Below, piece by piece: positions 16,315 to 24,617 of a stretch of 64,000 bases of DNA. This DNA comes from JAIBJN01 sp963838795 (lineage in GTDB: Bacteria; Actinomycetota; Thermoleophilia; Gaiellales; Gaiellaceae). Every line of letters begins with the position of its first letter. Position 1 is the stretch's first letter. The notes below the pieces were generated by a model. The model did no database searches. It had not been told where the DNA came from and worked only from the letters and a program-made list of their open reading frames with translations. A program made the translations under genes and the position numbers. The stretch spans positions 1-64,000 of the forward strand of contig CAWISL010000011.1 in the NCBI GenBank assembly GCA_963838795.1, given 5' to 3'.

Positions 16315-17485
16315 CCGGCCGGGGCTCCTCGAGCAGTGGAAGCGTGGCGAGGAGGCCGGAGAGCGGATGCCGCTGGTGGTCCATCTGGGTGTATCCGCCT
16401 TCGGTGAACCAGGCGCCGCGCGCGAGGAGTGGGCGCGGCGCAGCCTCGGCCTCGACTCCGTCGATCTGGCGGTCGACCGTCCGGCCGGCCGTGCAGCGCA
16501 GGCGCTTCTCCAAGTCCTCGGTCAGATCGCCCAGCCGCGGGTCGACGACGCTCAGGCGCCAGAGCTGCGCGAGGCCTTCCGTCACCGTCCCCAGGCCGGC
16601 CCCGGACGCCGGCTCGCCGCGCATCAGCCGGCGCAGCCCCGTGCCTCCGCTCTGTGACTCGAGCCGGGAGTTGAGCCCGAAGATCCCGGCCAGCCGGCGG
16701 GCGTAAGCGATCTCCGGCTCGCCGAGGCCCTCCGGCCCCAGCTGAGCGAGGCCGTAGGTGGCCCAATGGTCCGGGAAGGTGAGGAAGTACCCTTCGACGT
16801 CGTCGCGGCGCGTCGCCACGAAGCGCGCCAGGCGGCGCGCGGGCTCATCCCACCCCTCGTCGGGGAAGAGCTCGTCCATGAGCGCGAACGTCCACAGGGC
16901 CTGCCCGGTGCCGAACTTCGCGTACTCGCCCGGCACAGGGTGCTCGGTCGTCCGGCTCCAGATGCCCAGCACGCTCCCGTCAGCCTGCTGCTGCGCACGG
17001 AGGAAGCGGGCCAGCTCGTGCAGGAGCCCGTCCTCGGCCGTGTCGCCGGTGGCGAGCCGGCGCTGGACGAGCGCTGCGGCTACGAGCGCGCTCGCTCCAA
17101 GCGTCGCGTCCTCGCCCGGCTCGGCGAAGGCAGTCCAGTCGTCGCCCCGAAGGAGGTTGGCGTGCAGGAAGGGCAGGCCGTGCTCGGCCGCCGCGAGAGC
17201 CTCCTGGTCGCCGGTCTCAGCGGCGAGCCGGTACAGGCCCATCATCACGCCCGCGTGCCGAGTGATGTTGTAGTCCTCGGAGACGAGGTCGGCGTCTCGG
17301 TCGTAGCCGTACGTGTAGCGCCCGCCGGGCCGGATCCCGCGTTCGAGCCAGCCGGCCGCCTCGGCGATCGCGCTCCGCGCCTCGGCCGGGGTGAGGGAAG
17401 GACAGACCTCGGCCGGGACCACCGCGACCCGAAGCACGAGCGCCCCGAGCACGAACACGCCCGCGTAGATCAGCAGCCGATGCAC
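15944..17485 (-). CDS. membrane-anchored alpha/alpha-toroid-like protein (C-terminus uncertain)
   Basis: The first 390 or so residues (17485 to about 16325) form a coherent protein. A single N-terminal hydrophobic anchor or signal (LLIYAGVFVLGALVLRVAV) is followed by repeated helical hairpins with aromatic-rich motifs such as YTYGYD, HAGVMMGLYRLA and GYFLTFPDHWATYG. This pattern resembles six-hairpin glycosidases and other alpha/alpha toroids. After LLATLPLLEEP the frame stays open to 15944 but reads as arginine/proline-rich nonsense across the MarC-like gene. One extra C in the CCCC run at 16321-16324 would give a stop that overlaps the MarC start. The true product is therefore probably about 391 residues. 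The catalytic function is unknown. Confidence 0.6.
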   Translation of the reverse strand: MHRLLIYAGVFVLGALVLRVAVVPAEVCPSLTPAEARSAIAEAAGWLERGIRPGGRYTYGYDRDADLVSEDYNITRHAGVMMGLYRLAAETGDQEALAAAEHGLPFLHANLLRGDDWTAFAEPGEDATLGASALVAAALVQRRLATGDTAEDGLLHELARFLRAQQQADGSVLGIWSRTTEHPVPGEYAKFGTGQALWTFALMDELFPDEGWDEPARRLARFVATRRDDVEGYFLTFPDHWATYGLAQLGPEGLGEPEIAYARRLAGIFGLNSRLESQSGGTGLRRLMRGEPASGAGLGTVTEGLAQLWRLSVVDPRLGDLTEDLEKRLRCTAGRTVDRQIDGVEAEAAPRPLLARGAWFTEGGYTQMDHQRHPLSGLLATLPLLEEPRPDDLRLSRVRVRGRGEPVPPAAGPAGAPGCGCPWRSARVLRGRRDRRSRRRSPGCARHQPRELPPGGRARAHARGRTGARLRPSGRRAGARGPQGGSRAGGLPAPPVARSGRARGRRRRRRCRA

Positions 17486-17569
17486 GGCAGGAGGCTACGC
17501 GACCGTCACCGACGCAAGAGGAGGTCTAGACTCGGCGGGCTCTCACGTTCCCCGCCCAGGAGGTGCCCG

Positions 17570-18391
17570 GTGGCCAGACCACGGAAGACCACGAGGCGGA
17601 AGGCGACCCGCAAGCGGCAGCCGAAGCGGATCCTCAACGCGAAGCCCTCCCCGAAGCAGGAAGACGACTGGACCTTCGAAACCGCGGCCGAGGCCGACAT
17701 GGTCATGGCTGCGCCGCCAATCCCGGCGTCGAAGGACCTGCGTGCGACCTGGTGGAAGGTCGGCGACCAGGGCTCGACCGGCTCCTGCGTCGGCTGGGCG
17801 TGCGCCGACTCCGTGCTGCGCTGGCACTTCGTGACGAACGGCCGGATCCCCCAGACCACCCCGCTCTCGCCGCGGTTCGTCTGGATGGCGTCCAAGGAGA
17901 CCGACCCGTTCATAACGAGGCCGACCACGTTCATCGAGACCGAGGGGACGAGCCTCAAGGCCGCGCTCGACATCGCACGCAAGTTCGGCGTCGTCCGCGA
18001 CACGACCCTGCCCTTCAGCTCCGGCAGGCTCTACCCCGGCCAGGCGAATACGTTCTACGCGATCGCGGCGCAGCTCAAGATCCTCGCCTACTTCAACCTG
18101 GGGACGAGCCAGACCTCGTGGCGAATCTGGCTCGCCACCAAGGGGCCGATCCTGACCCGGCTGAACGTCGATGACACGTGGTACGACGCCACCGTCAACG
18201 GGGGCAACCTCGACGACTATCTCCCGGAGACCAAGCGCGGGGGGCACGCGATCGCCCTCGTCGGCTACACGTCGGGGCGGTTCATCGTCCGCAACAGCTG
18301 GGGCACGGACTGGGGCGACGGCGGCTTCGCCTATGCCTCGCTCGGGTACGCGGCGGAGGCGTTCACCGAGGCTTACGGCGTCGAGGCCTAG
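17570..18391 (+). CDS. papain-like (C1) cysteine protease
   Basis: This 273-residue C1-family peptidase has the active-site cysteine in QGSTGSCVGWACADS, the histidine in GGHAIALVGY and the asparagine in VRNSWGTDWGDGGF. There is no signal peptide; the N-terminus is instead strongly basic (about 35 residues rich in R and K), followed directly by the mature-like domain, so there is no obvious long inhibitory propeptide. The GTG start at 17570 follows an AGGAGG ribosome binding site. It lies immediately upstream of a CoA-transferase pair, with no functional link evident. It may act in the cytoplasm or leave by a non-classical route. Confidence 0.88.
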   Translation: MARPRKTTRRKATRKRQPKRILNAKPSPKQEDDWTFETAAEADMVMAAPPIPASKDLRATWWKVGDQGSTGSCVGWACADSVLRWHFVTNGRIPQTTPLSPRFVWMASKETDPFITRPTTFIETEGTSLKAALDIARKFGVVRDTTLPFSSGRLYPGQANTFYAIAAQLKILAYFNLGTSQTSWRIWLATKGPILTRLNVDDTWYDATVNGGNLDDYLPETKRGGHAIALVGYTSGRFIVRNSWGTDWGDGGFAYASLGYAAEAFTEAYGVEA

Positions 18392-18409
18392 GCCGAGGGC
18401 TCGCGGTCG

Positions 18410-19228
18410 ATGCGGCGGACTGCGAGGGTTCTCTCGCTCTCGGACGCCGTGGCCGAACACGTCCACGACGGGGACGAGGTCGCGCTCGAGGGCTTCACGC
18501 ACCTCATCCCGTTCGCCGCCGGCCACGAGATCATCCGCCAGGGGAGGCGAGAGCTCGCGCTCGTCCGCATGACCCCCGACGTCGTCTACGACCAGCTGAT
18601 CGGCATGGGCTGCGCGCGTCAGCTGACCTTCTCCTACGGCGGCAATCCAGGAGTCGGCTCGCTGCATCGGTTCAGGGACGCGGTCGAGCACGGCTGGCCC
18701 CGCGAGCTGGCGGTCGTCGAGCACTCGCACGCCGGGCTCGCCACCGCCTACGCCGCAGGCGCGGCCCACCTCCCGTTCGGCGTCCTGCGCGGGTACGAGG
18801 GAACCGACCTTCTCGCCGAGAACGCCTCGGTGGCGTCCGTCGAGAGCCCTTTCACCGGCGAGCGCGTGAGCGCGGTCAAGGCGATCACCCCGGACGTCGC
18901 CATCATCCACGCCCAGCAGGTCGATCGGCAGGGGAACGTGCTGCTCTGGGGTCTCGCAGGGGTTCAGAAGGAGGCCGTGCTCGCCGCGAAGCGGGCCGTC
19001 GTGACAGTCGAGGAGATGGTCGACGGGCTCGAGCGACGGCCGCACGCAGTCTTCCTGCCGGCCTGGGTCCTCGATGCGGTCGTCGTGCTCCCCGGCGGGG
19101 CCTGGCCGTCCTATGCGGCCGGTTACTCGGTCCGCGACAACGCGTTCTACTCCGAGTGGGACGAAATCTCGCGCGACCGGGAGCGGTTCGGCGCCTGGAT
19201 GCGCGAGCACGTGCTGGAGGCGGGATGA
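18410..19228 (+). CDS. CoA-transferase subunit A (glutaconate CoA-transferase-like)
   Basis: This 272-residue alpha subunit of a family I CoA-transferase resembles GctA, with segments GDEVALEGFTHLIPFAAGHE and VSAVKAITPDVAIIHAQQVD. It works with the beta subunit at 19225, overlapping by 4 bp (ATGA). The two together would activate a dicarboxylate or 3-oxoacid by moving CoA from another thioester. The acid substrate is unknown; homologues in actinobacteria include IpdAB, the steroid-ring CoA hydrolases, which is an alternative worth considering. Confidence 0.87.
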   Translation: MRRTARVLSLSDAVAEHVHDGDEVALEGFTHLIPFAAGHEIIRQGRRELALVRMTPDVVYDQLIGMGCARQLTFSYGGNPGVGSLHRFRDAVEHGWPRELAVVEHSHAGLATAYAAGAAHLPFGVLRGYEGTDLLAENASVASVESPFTGERVSAVKAITPDVAIIHAQQVDRQGNVLLWGLAGVQKEAVLAAKRAVVTVEEMVDGLERRPHAVFLPAWVLDAVVVLPGGAWPSYAAGYSVRDNAFYSEWDEISRDRERFGAWMREHVLEAG

Positions 19229-19932
19229 CCGCGCCGACTCCCGAGGAGGTCATGACCGTGCAGGCCGCGCGGGCTCTCGAGAATGGGGAGGTGTGCCTCG
19301 TCGGAGTCGGTCCGCCGAACGCAGCCGCGAATCTCGCCCGCCGCCTTCACGCTCCCGACTGCGTGCTCGTCTACGAGTCGGGTGCGATCGGCGCCAAGCC
19401 CCTCAACCTGCCGCTCTCGATCGGCGACGACGACCTGGCGGCCACCGCCGACGAGCTTGTCTCCGTGCCGGAGATGTTCAGCTACTGGATCGGCGCCGGG
19501 CGCATGGACGTCGGCTTCCTCGGGGCGGCTCAGATCGACCGGCGCGGGAGCATCAACACGACCGTGATCGGCCCCTACGCTCATCCGAAGGTGCGCCTCC
19601 CCGGCGCCGGGGGCGCGCCGGAGATCGCCGCGGCGGTGCGGAAGGTCATCGTCATGCTCCGGCACTCGCGGCGTACGTTCGTCGAGCGCCTCGACTTCGT
19701 CACGTCGGTCGGTCGCGGCGGCGCCGCCTTCACCGTGATCACGGATCTCGGCGTGCTGGAGCCCGGTGACGACGGCGAGCTCGAGCTGACGGCGCTCCAC
19801 TCCGGCGTCGACGTCGGTCAGACGCTGGAGGCAACGGGCTGGCCCTTGCGCGTGCGCGAGCCGCTCGCCGTCACGGAGCCGCCGACCGAGCGGGAGCTCG
19901 GCGAGCTCCGCCGTCTCAAGCAGCCACGCTAG
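19225..19932 (+). CDS. CoA-transferase subunit B (glutaconate CoA-transferase-like)
   Basis: This 235-residue beta subunit starts MTAPTPEEVMTVQAARALEN. The segment VYESGAIGAKP holds the glutamate that forms the glutamyl-CoA thioester in true transferases. The segments VPEMFSYWIGAGRMDVGFLG and RRTFVERLDFVTS are typical of the GctB/IpdB family. It is translationally coupled to subunit A. Its TAG stop shares a CTAG palindrome with the stop of the convergent histidine kinase gene. Confidence 0.87.
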   Translation: MTAPTPEEVMTVQAARALENGEVCLVGVGPPNAAANLARRLHAPDCVLVYESGAIGAKPLNLPLSIGDDDLAATADELVSVPEMFSYWIGAGRMDVGFLGAAQIDRRGSINTTVIGPYAHPKVRLPGAGGAPEIAAAVRKVIVMLRHSRRTFVERLDFVTSVGRGGAAFTVITDLGVLEPGDDGELELTALHSGVDVGQTLEATGWPLRVREPLAVTEPPTERELGELRRLKQPR

Positions 19933-22649
19933 CTCACGCCGGGGAGCGCGCCCGGGCCGGGTGGGCGGAGGGCGTCGGTGAGATCGCGCCCCTCGCCGAG
20001 GGCCGGGCGCGCGGCGGCCGGCTCCGCCGCGGGAAGCTCGAAGGAGAAGGTGGAGCCGACGCCCTCCTGCGACTCGACCCAGATCCGGCCGTCCATGCGC
20101 TCGAGCAGCTCGCTGCAGATGTAGAGGCCGAGGCCGGTGCCGCCGATGCCGCGCGTCATCTCTGGGTCGAGCCGGTAGAACTTCTCGAAGATCCGCGCCT
20201 GCTCGTCGGCGGGGATGCCGAGGCCCTCGTCGCGCACGTAGAAGCACACGGAGCCCTCTGCCGGCTGGACGCCCACCCGAATGGGCCCGCCGTCGGGCGA
20301 GTACTTGATCGCGTTCTCGACGAGGTTGACGAGCACCTGCCGGACGCGGTCGCGGTCGGCCGCGACGGGCGGCGTCGACTCGGAGACGATCGTCTCGAAG
20401 CGGATGCCGGGCGGCCCGTGCTCTCGCGCGGACTCGACGACGCGCTGGACGAGGTCGGCGGCGTCGAACGGCTCATCGACGAGGTCGAGGCGCCCGGCGT
20501 CCAGTTGGTTGGCGAGGAGGATCTCGTTGACGATGCGGTTCAGGCGCTCGGACTCGTCCACGATCAGGGAGACGAAGCGGTTGCGCCCGGCCTCGTCGAG
20601 GGCGAAGTCGTGACGGCGGAGCGTCTGCGCGGCGCCGTAGACGGCGGCGAGCGGCGTGCGCAGCTCGTGCGAGGCCGTGGCGACGAAGTCCGCCTTCAGC
20701 TCCTCGAGCCGGCGTGCGTCGGTGACGTCGCGGAAGGCGTAAACGATGCCGCCGAAGAAGTTGACGCCGGAGATGGAGATCCAGCGCTCGCCGCGATCGG
20801 TCTCGAGGGGGAAGGTCTCCGGCTGCACCGACTCGGCGGCCGTGCCTACGGGGATCCGGTCTGCGAGGCCCTTCCAGCCTGAGATCGCGTCCCCGGCGGG
20901 CCGGCCCAGCACCTCGTCGGGGGCGAGGCCGGTGATCGCGACCGCGGCCGGGTTCCACAGGCGGATAGTCCCGGTCTGGTCGACGAGGACGACGCCGTCG
21001 GCGACGTAGGTGAGGACGCGCGCCGCGTCCGCGGACTCCTCCACCTCCCGCGTCAAGCGGGCGTTGTCGATGGCCAGCGACGTCATCCCGGCGAGGTCCT
21101 GGGCGGCCGCAATGTCATCGGCACCGTAGGAGCGGCCCGGCGCGCGCGCGAAGAGCGTGAGCGCGCCGAGCGTCCGGCCGCGGGCGCGGAGCGGAATACA
21201 CATGCGCGACTCGGAGAGCTCGGGCTTGCCGCGCTCGGCCACTTCCAGGATCTCGGGCTCGGGCGACGGGCCCGGCGCATCCCCCAGCGGCACGCCCGGC
21301 CCCGAGTGGGCTGCGGCGAGCCGCGTTGCCGTGCCGTCGTCGTCGATGAGGTCGACCACGCACCAGTCGCAAAGGTCGCGCACGGCGAGCTCGGCGACCC
21401 GCCGAAGCGTCGCCTGGTAGTTCGGCGAGGAGGCGAGGATCTCGCCGGCGCGCGCGAGGACGTCGAGCTTCCGCTGCCGGTCCAGGGCCTCCGCGGCCGC
21501 GGCGCGCTCGGCCGCCAAGAGACGCTCCCGCTCCTCCCCGGCATGCCGGCGCTCGCTGACGTCGAGCAGGTAGCCCTGGACGTAGAGCGGCCGGCCGTCG
21601 TCGTCGCGCACGGTCACCGCCTCGTCGTGCACCCAGACGATCCGGCCGTCTCGCGACAGCATCCGATACTCGCAGCGCAGCGGCCTCGCGCCTGCGGCCG
21701 CCGCGGCGATCTCGGCCGAGACGCGCTCACGGTCGTCCTGGTGCACGAGTTGGAAGAACAGGCTGGGCTTGGCGAGCCACTCGTCGGCGCCGTAGCCGAG
21801 GATCGCGCCGACCTGGGGGCTCACGTAGAGCGGCGTGTCGCGCTCGCCGAGCGGATGGAGGTAAGTGATCGTCGGCAGGTGCTCCGTCAGGGCCCGGTAC
21901 TTGGCCTCGCTCTCGCGCTGAAGCGCCTCGGCGCGCTGCGGCTCGCCGATATCCCGGGTGACCACCACGGCGCCGGTCGGCTCGCCCGCGCTGTTCGGGA
22001 TCGGTGCGACCGTCAGGGAGACGTCAAGCTCGCCGCCGTCCTCATGGCGGTGCACGGTGCTGGGGACGTCAAGGCGCTCGCCGAGCTGCGCAGCGAGGGC
22101 TGGGCGCATCGACTCCTCACCCTCGGCGTCGGGCGCCAGCAGGGAGACCGGCTGGCCGATCGCCTCGGCGGCCTCGTACCCGTAGATCGCCTCGGCTCCC
22201 GCGTTCCAGCTGACGATCGTGCCGTCGAGGTCGATGCCGATGATCGCCTCGGCGGCGGAGTCCCGCACGGCCGCGAGCTCCCCGGTGACGAGGCTGCGCT
22301 CCTCCGCGGTGCGCCTCCGGGCCAGCGCGAGCCAGCCGGCGAGGCCGCCGACCGCGAGCCAGGCCGGAAGCCCGGCCAGCGCCAGCCAGGCCTGGTCCGC
22401 AACAAAGAAGAAGTGGAGCGTCCAGCCTGCGGCCGCGGCCGCGAGGCCGCTCCAGATCCCGCCCGCCGAGCCGGCGAGCGCCGCGATGACGAGCCCAGCT
22501 GCGACCACGAGCCCGGGATAGCGGTCGTGCCAGTCTCCGAGCAGCATCACCAGCGCCTCGAGCAGGATGCCGAGGACGATGGCGACGGAGCGGCGAACGC
22601 GAGTCGAAGGGCGGACGGCGGCCCCCTTCAGATTGGCCAAGTTCGGCAC
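19929..22649 (-). CDS. multi-PAS/GAF membrane histidine kinase
   Basis: This sensor kinase of about 906 residues has, in order, four hydrophobic segments (about 20-115), a PAS domain (125-235), a second PAS with PAC (250-370), a GAF domain (405-555), a third PAS (565-680), HisKA with the phospho-accepting histidine in TASHELRTPLAAVYG, and HATPase_c with N-box ENAIKYS and G-boxes DEGLGIP and GTGLGLYI. No response regulator is adjacent. The start is uncertain: GTG at 22649 is chosen because longer versions run into the divergent sixA gene. The neighbour SixA removes phosphate from histidine, so the two may form a regulatory pair; that is inference. Confidence 0.86.
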   Translation of the reverse strand: MPNLANLKGAAVRPSTRVRRSVAIVLGILLEALVMLLGDWHDRYPGLVVAAGLVIAALAGSAGGIWSGLAAAAAGWTLHFFFVADQAWLALAGLPAWLAVGGLAGWLALARRRTAEERSLVTGELAAVRDSAAEAIIGIDLDGTIVSWNAGAEAIYGYEAAEAIGQPVSLLAPDAEGEESMRPALAAQLGERLDVPSTVHRHEDGGELDVSLTVAPIPNSAGEPTGAVVVTRDIGEPQRAEALQRESEAKYRALTEHLPTITYLHPLGERDTPLYVSPQVGAILGYGADEWLAKPSLFFQLVHQDDRERVSAEIAAAAAGARPLRCEYRMLSRDGRIVWVHDEAVTVRDDDGRPLYVQGYLLDVSERRHAGEERERLLAAERAAAAEALDRQRKLDVLARAGEILASSPNYQATLRRVAELAVRDLCDWCVVDLIDDDGTATRLAAAHSGPGVPLGDAPGPSPEPEILEVAERGKPELSESRMCIPLRARGRTLGALTLFARAPGRSYGADDIAAAQDLAGMTSLAIDNARLTREVEESADAARVLTYVADGVVLVDQTGTIRLWNPAAVAITGLAPDEVLGRPAGDAISGWKGLADRIPVGTAAESVQPETFPLETDRGERWISISGVNFFGGIVYAFRDVTDARRLEELKADFVATASHELRTPLAAVYGAAQTLRRHDFALDEAGRNRFVSLIVDESERLNRIVNEILLANQLDAGRLDLVDEPFDAADLVQRVVESAREHGPPGIRFETIVSESTPPVAADRDRVRQVLVNLVENAIKYSPDGGPIRVGVQPAEGSVCFYVRDEGLGIPADEQARIFEKFYRLDPEMTRGIGGTGLGLYICSELLERMDGRIWVESQEGVGSTFSFELPAAEPAAARPALGEGRDLTDALRPPGPGALPGVS

Positions 22650-22723
22650 GGGTCGGGAGTTCGGCCCGGAAGGGCCCGTCCCTTCCCGCGGTTGCCCGGG
22701 ATTCCCATGAGAATACGCCTTCT

Positions 22724-23221
22724 GTGAAGCAGTTGCACCTTCTCCGCCACGCCAAGTCGAGCTGGGACGACCCCGATCTGGCCGACCACGAGCGCCCGCT
22801 CGCACCTCGCGGCGAGAAGGCCGTCCTCCGGATCGCCGAGCACCTGCACGAGGCCAGGATCGTGCCCGAGCTCGTTCTCTGCTCGACCGCGTTGCGAGCC
22901 CGGCAGACGCTGGCCGCGCTTCTGCCGGTGCTCTCGGGCGACGTCGAGATCCGGCTCGAGGACGCGCTCTACGGGGCCGGCGTCGACGACGTGCTCGCGC
23001 GCCTGCGGGAGGTGGACGACGCCGTCGCCTCGGTGCTCGTCGTCGGGCACAATCCGACCCTGCACGAGCTGGCCCTCGCTCTCACAGGCCGCGCCGACGC
23101 GCTCGACCGTTTCCCGACCGGGGCGCTGGCGAGCGTCGTCTTCACGACTCGGTGGTCCGACCTCGCCGCCGGCGCCGCCAAGCTCGAAGGCCTCGTGATC
23201 CCCCGAGAGCTGAGCTCTTGA
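22724..23221 (+). CDS. sixA: SixA-type phosphohistidine phosphatase
   Basis: This 165-residue member of the histidine phosphatase (phosphoglycerate mutase-like) superfamily has the catalytic histidine in LLRHAKSSW at residues 6-14 and the second histidine in VVGHNPTLHEL. It is short, without the extra domains of PGM-type enzymes, matching SixA, which dephosphorylates histidine phosphotransfer domains. The start is a GTG at 22724. It is divergent from a large histidine kinase with about 75 bp between the starts, supporting a shared signalling role. Confidence 0.85.
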   Translation: MKQLHLLRHAKSSWDDPDLADHERPLAPRGEKAVLRIAEHLHEARIVPELVLCSTALRARQTLAALLPVLSGDVEIRLEDALYGAGVDDVLARLREVDDAVASVLVVGHNPTLHELALALTGRADALDRFPTGALASVVFTTRWSDLAAGAAKLEGLVIPRELSS

Positions 23222-23321
23222 GCGCCTCTTCCAGAGCGTCCTCGCAAGCCTGTGTGCGCTCGTAGCCGCCAAGCGTGCAGGTGAAACCGGCGCAGCATGC
23301 CGGGAAACGCGGGAGCCCTGC

Positions 23322-23327
23322 TATTCT
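23322..23327 (+). promoter_or_regulatory. -10 hexamer upstream of csp with a long leader
   Basis: TATTCT is a good -10 hexamer about 84 bp before the csp start, which would give a leader of roughly 75-80 nt. Long leaders are usual for cold-shock genes. No convincing -35 is visible. Confidence 0.35.
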
Positions 23328-23410
23328 CGGGGCGATAACCAGAGCGAGTCCGGTTCGCGCAAGGCGCTTTCCTTACCCGTTCTTGTACTTGGTGAGGGAG
23401 GTGTTTTCTT

Positions 23411-23620
23411 ATGGCCAGCGGAACCGTGAAGTGGTTCAACGACAGCAAGGGGTACGGCTTCATCACCCCTGACGAGGGCACGAAGGATCTTTTCGTGCAC
23501 CATTCGAACATCGCCGGCGAGGGTTTCAAGACTCTCTCCGAGGGCGCGCGCGTCGAGTACGAGGCGCGCGAGGGCGCCAAGGGCCCCGAGGCGACGAACG
23601 TCGCCCCGGTCGCCTCGTAG
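23411..23620 (+). CDS. csp: cold shock protein, CspA family
   Basis: This 69-residue single OB-fold protein has RNP1 KGYGFI (residues 13-18) and RNP2 LFVHHS. It binds single-stranded RNA and DNA and keeps messages unfolded. A GGGAGG ribosome binding site precedes the ATG. A 12-bp hairpin follows 14 bp after the stop and separates it from infA, so infA may depend on readthrough or a promoter of its own. Confidence 0.95.
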   Translation: MASGTVKWFNDSKGYGFITPDEGTKDLFVHHSNIAGEGFKTLSEGARVEYEAREGAKGPEATNVAPVAS

Positions 23621-23633
23621 GAAGCTGTGGGCC

Positions 23634-23662
23634 GCCCGTGGCCGCAAGTCGCGGCCACGGGC
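23634..23662 (+). terminator. hairpin terminator after csp
   Basis: A 12-bp perfect stem (GCCCGTGGCCGC and complement) has a 5-nt loop AAGTC. It lacks a U-run, so termination may be partial, allowing some transcription into infA. Confidence 0.55.
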
Positions 23663-23694
23663 GAATCCACCTGACCAGTGTGGTGTTATTGCAC

Positions 23695-23707
23695 GAGGAG
23701 GGAGGAG
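23695..23707 (+). promoter_or_regulatory. strong Shine-Dalgarno sequence that places the infA start at AUC
   Basis: GAGGAGGGAGGAG is an unusually strong anti-16S match. It ends 2 nt before ATC at 23710, with the last GGAGG core 4 nt away. The nearest conventional start in frame (TTG, about 23689) lies upstream of it and could not use it. Confidence 0.6.
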
Positions 23708-23709
23708 CT

Positions 23710-23931
23710 ATCGCCGACAAGGAAGAGAAGATCGAGATGGAGGGTGAGGTCGTCGAGGCCCTCCGCAACCGGATGTTCCGCATCCAGCTCGACAACGGCC
23801 ACGAGACGCTCGGCTACACGGCGGGGAAGATGCGGCGCTACCGCATCAGGATCTTCCTCGGAGACCGGGTGAAGGTCGAGCTGTCGCCCTACGATCTCAC
23901 CCGTGGCCGAATCGTCTACCGGTATCGGTAG
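23710..23931 (+). CDS. infA: translation initiation factor IF-1, apparent AUC start
   Basis: The 73-residue product, read as (M)ADKEEKIEMEGEVVEALR to RGRIVYRYR, is IF-1, an OB-fold protein that binds the 30S A site with IF-2 and IF-3. The length matches the family exactly only if translation starts at ATC 23710, directly after a strong Shine-Dalgarno sequence. No ATG, GTG or TTG lies at the right place; TTG at about 23689 would add seven unusual residues and sit before the ribosome binding site. An AUC start recalls infC of E. coli, which starts with AUU and is autoregulated by IF-3. The gene sits outside the ribosomal protein operon, next to csp. Confidence 0.88.
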   Translation: MADKEEKIEMEGEVVEALRNRMFRIQLDNGHETLGYTAGKMRRYRIRIFLGDRVKVELSPYDLTRGRIVYRYR

Positions 23932-24574
23932 CTCGCTCGAGAGCGCGGCGACGAGGCCTCGCCTGCGCGGGGCCTTCCATCTGTATGCGTTCGTCGTCTT
24001 CGCCCTGCTCGGCGCCGCTCTCGTGGCGGCTGCCTCGGGTGGTCGAGAGCGCCTCGCGGCTGCCGCGTTCTGCGGCTGCCTCGTTCTCACGTTCGGCGTC
24101 AGCGCGCTCTACCACCGGGTGACCTGGCAGCCGGCCGCGCGACGAGTCATGCGGCGCCTCGATCATGCTTCCATCTATCTCCTGATCGCGGGCACGTACA
24201 CGCCGTATGGCCTGCTGGTGCTGAGCGGCGCCTGGCAGTTCTCCATTCTCGGCGTCGTCTGGGTCGGCGCCGCGCTCGCGATCGTGCAGCGGCTCTTCTG
24301 GCTCGACGCCCCTCGCTGGGTGCCGGTCGGGGCGGGAATCGCCCTCGGTTGGGTCGGGGTCGTTGCGCTCCCGCAGATCATCGAGGCGTCGGGAGGCTCC
24401 GGAACGGCGCTCGTCGCCGTCGGCGGGATCCTCTACACGCTCGGCGCCGTCGTCTACGCCGTGCGCAGGCCCGACCTCGTCCCTGCCGTGTTCGGCTACC
24501 ACGAGCTCTTCCACCTGCTAACGGTCGTCGCGGCGTCGTGCCAGTTCGCCGCGATCACGCTGCTGGTCGCCTGA
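23903..24574 (+). CDS. trhA: hemolysin III / PAQR family membrane protein
   Basis: This 223-residue protein has seven hydrophobic segments and the PAQR signatures SALYHRVTWQ, DHASIYLLIAGTYTP and GYHELFHLLT, whose H/D/H residues bind zinc in adiponectin-receptor relatives. Bacterial TrhA/YqfA proteins influence membrane energetics and lipid homeostasis. The GTG start at 23903 overlaps the end of infA by 29 bp. It converges on a secreted protein gene across a long hairpin. Confidence 0.9.
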   Translation: MAESSTGIGSSLESAATRPRLRGAFHLYAFVVFALLGAALVAAASGGRERLAAAAFCGCLVLTFGVSALYHRVTWQPAARRVMRRLDHASIYLLIAGTYTPYGLLVLSGAWQFSILGVVWVGAALAIVQRLFWLDAPRWVPVGAGIALGWVGVVALPQIIEASGGSGTALVAVGGILYTLGAVVYAVRRPDLVPAVFGYHELFHLLTVVAASCQFAAITLLVA

Positions 24575-24608
24575 GGGCGGCCCGGCTCGCCGGCCGGGTC
24601 GCCCTCAG
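24571..24608. terminator. bidirectional hairpin terminator
   Basis: A 15-bp stem (CTGAGGGCGGCCCGG paired with CCGGGTCGCCCTCAG, one G-U pair) has an 8-nt loop. It begins at the stop codon of trhA and lies 10 bp before the end of the convergent gene, serving both. Confidence 0.75.
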
Positions 24609-24617
24609 GGCGTCTCG

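Noticed and set aside
16766..17569. Upstream extension of the papain-like protease frame
   Set aside because: It runs antisense through the toroid-like gene; the AGGAGG-GTG at 17570 marks the real start.
23638..23709. N-terminal extension of IF-1 to an upstream start
   Set aside because: It would place translation before the Shine-Dalgarno sequence, through the csp terminator, and add residues not seen in IF-1.
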